Source: Prochlorococcus sp. AG-402-N08
GTDB lineage: Bacteria; Cyanobacteriota; Cyanobacteriia; PCC-6307; Cyanobiaceae
NCBI GenBank assembly: GCA_003216535.1
Contig: QCIS01000003.1
Location: 62,001 to 126,000 of the forward strand
Length of the DNA stretch: 64,000 nucleotides
Reading direction: 5' to 3'
A model generated the notes under the pieces. That model made no database searches, had not been told where the DNA came from, and saw nothing but the letters and a program-made list of their open reading frames with translations. A program made the position numbers and the translations under genes. Shown here in pieces: positions 63,292 to 64,000 of this stretch (within the stretch, counting starts at the first letter, position 1; each line of letters begins with the position of its first letter).

Positions 63292-64000
63292 ATGTTGAGG
63301 GTAGCTGTTATTGGAGGAGGTCCAAGTGGTTCATGTGCTGCAGAAATACTTGCTAAAGCTGGGATAAAGACTTGGCTCTTTGAAAGAAAATTAGACAACG
63401 CGAAACCATGTGGAGGGGCTATTCCTCTTTGCATGGTAGAAGAATTTGATTTACCTGAGTCAATTATTGATAGAAAAGTAAGGCATATGAGAATGATATC
63501 TCCATCAAATAGAGAGGTAGATATAAGTCTAGATAGAGTTTATGGGAAAAGCGATAATGAGTTTATTGGGATGTGTAGAAGAGAAGTTATGGATGCTTTT
63601 ATGCGTAATAGAGCATCTGATCTTGGGGCCACACTAATCAATGGATTAGTTACTTCTATTGATACTGGTAATAATAATCAAGGGCCATATAAACTCTCCT
63701 ATTCAGATTTTACGAACGGAGATAAAAAAGGAGAACTTAAGGAGCTTACTGTTGACCTTTTAATAGGAGCTGATGGAGCCAACAGTAGAGTAGCAAAAGC
63801 AATGGATGCGGGTGATTACAAAGTTGCTATTGCATTTCAGGAGAGAATTAAACTACCTAAAGAAGAAATGAGTTACTACGAAGATCTTGCTGAAATGTAT
63901 GTCGGCACTGATGTTTCTCCAGATTTTTATGGGTGGGTATTTCCTAAATATGATCATGTTGCAGTTGGGACTGGAACCATGCAAAAGAATCAGTCATTAA
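63292..64000 (+). CDS. chlP: Geranylgeranyl reductase (partial, runs off the right edge)
   Basis: The first 236 codons of an FAD-dependent geranylgeranyl reductase, which makes phytyl-PP for chlorophyll and tocopherol. The FAD motif is VAVIGGGPSGSCAAEILAKAG at the N-terminus, followed by CGGAIPLCMVEEF, IGMCRREVMDAFM, the second FAD motif LIGADGANSRVAKAM and FYGWVFPKYDHVAVG. The start is ATG at 63292. The remainder lies beyond the window; nothing suggests a break inside it. Confidence 0.93.
   Translation, partial: MLRVAVIGGGPSGSCAAEILAKAGIKTWLFERKLDNAKPCGGAIPLCMVEEFDLPESIIDRKVRHMRMISPSNREVDISLDRVYGKSDNEFIGMCRREVMDAFMRNRASDLGATLINGLVTSIDTGNNNQGPYKLSYSDFTNGDKKGELKELTVDLLIGADGANSRVAKAMDAGDYKVAIAFQERIKLPKEEMSYYEDLAEMYVGTDVSPDFYGWVFPKYDHVAVGTGTMQKNQSL

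Noticed and set aside
1..64000. tRNA genes, CRISPR arrays, insertion sequences
   Set aside because: Scanning spacers for T-loop-like GGTTCRAAT sequence, regularly spaced repeats and transposase motifs gave nothing credible; a covariance-model search would settle the tRNA question.

Overview
The window is a contiguous stretch of a free-living marine picocyanobacterial chromosome, most likely Prochlorococcus of a high-light clade. This is inferred from the very AT-rich base composition, the near absence of spacers in the core blocks, many tiny proteins, and the gene set: GpgS-type glucosylglycerate synthesis, UrtABCDE plus urease, short class I phosphoribulokinase, GlpX-type FBPase/SBPase, CcsA, ChlP, and a chloroplast-like CSP41 homologue. 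I saw no rRNA, tRNA, CRISPR array, insertion sequence or phage gene.

Layout. (1) 0.1-5.2 kb: a glucosylglycerate module. Synthase GpgS is on the plus strand; a GH13 sucrose-phosphorylase-like enzyme, phosphatase GpgP and a plant-type glycerate kinase are on the minus strand. Together they could make and recycle the solute. (2) 5.2-15.5 kb: a complete urea system. Structural urease ureABC and ureD are on the minus strand; ureEFG and the urea ABC transporter urtABCDE are on the plus strand. An NtcA-like promoter precedes urtA and a strong hairpin lies between urtA and urtB. (3) 15.5-19.6 kb: an accessory-looking stretch of short, mostly unrecognised genes. It includes several under 60 codons and a ribbon-helix-helix-like gene flanked by five copies of an 8-bp motif. 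(4) 19.6-24.9 kb: a Rieske oxygenase / membrane peptide / ABC ATPase operon, then an iron region. The iron region holds a Cys-rich CRP-family regulator between two Fur-like boxes, a ferritin, a Cys/Lys-rich 40-residue peptide preceded by a Fur-like box, and a ferric-iron ABC ATPase.

(5) 25-45 kb, mainly plus strand: housekeeping genes. These are nth, pgsA, hisA, a run of conserved cyanobacterial genes through ruvX, proB, lpxD, leuB, prk, accD, and two unrelated fructose-bisphosphate aldolases in tandem ended by a strong terminator. (6) 45-64 kb: purS-purQ, a mini DnaJ zinc-finger protein, a COG0523 GTPase, a lumenal pentapeptide protein and ilvD. Then comes a minus-strand central-carbon/tetrapyrrole block (glpX, hemA, glgC, gnd, pgl, CIA30-like), followed by rpe, ccsA, an LptB-like ATPase, typA, a VanY-type carboxypeptidase, and the start of chlP running off the right edge.

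Functionally the window joins Calvin/pentose-phosphate metabolism (prk, both aldolases, glpX, rpe, gnd, pgl, glgC), compatible-solute turnover, urea nitrogen acquisition under apparent NtcA control, and iron homeostasis under apparent Fur control. The least explained parts are the small-gene stretch at 15.5-19.5 kb, the Rieske/ABC operon, and the Fur-box-linked small proteins.
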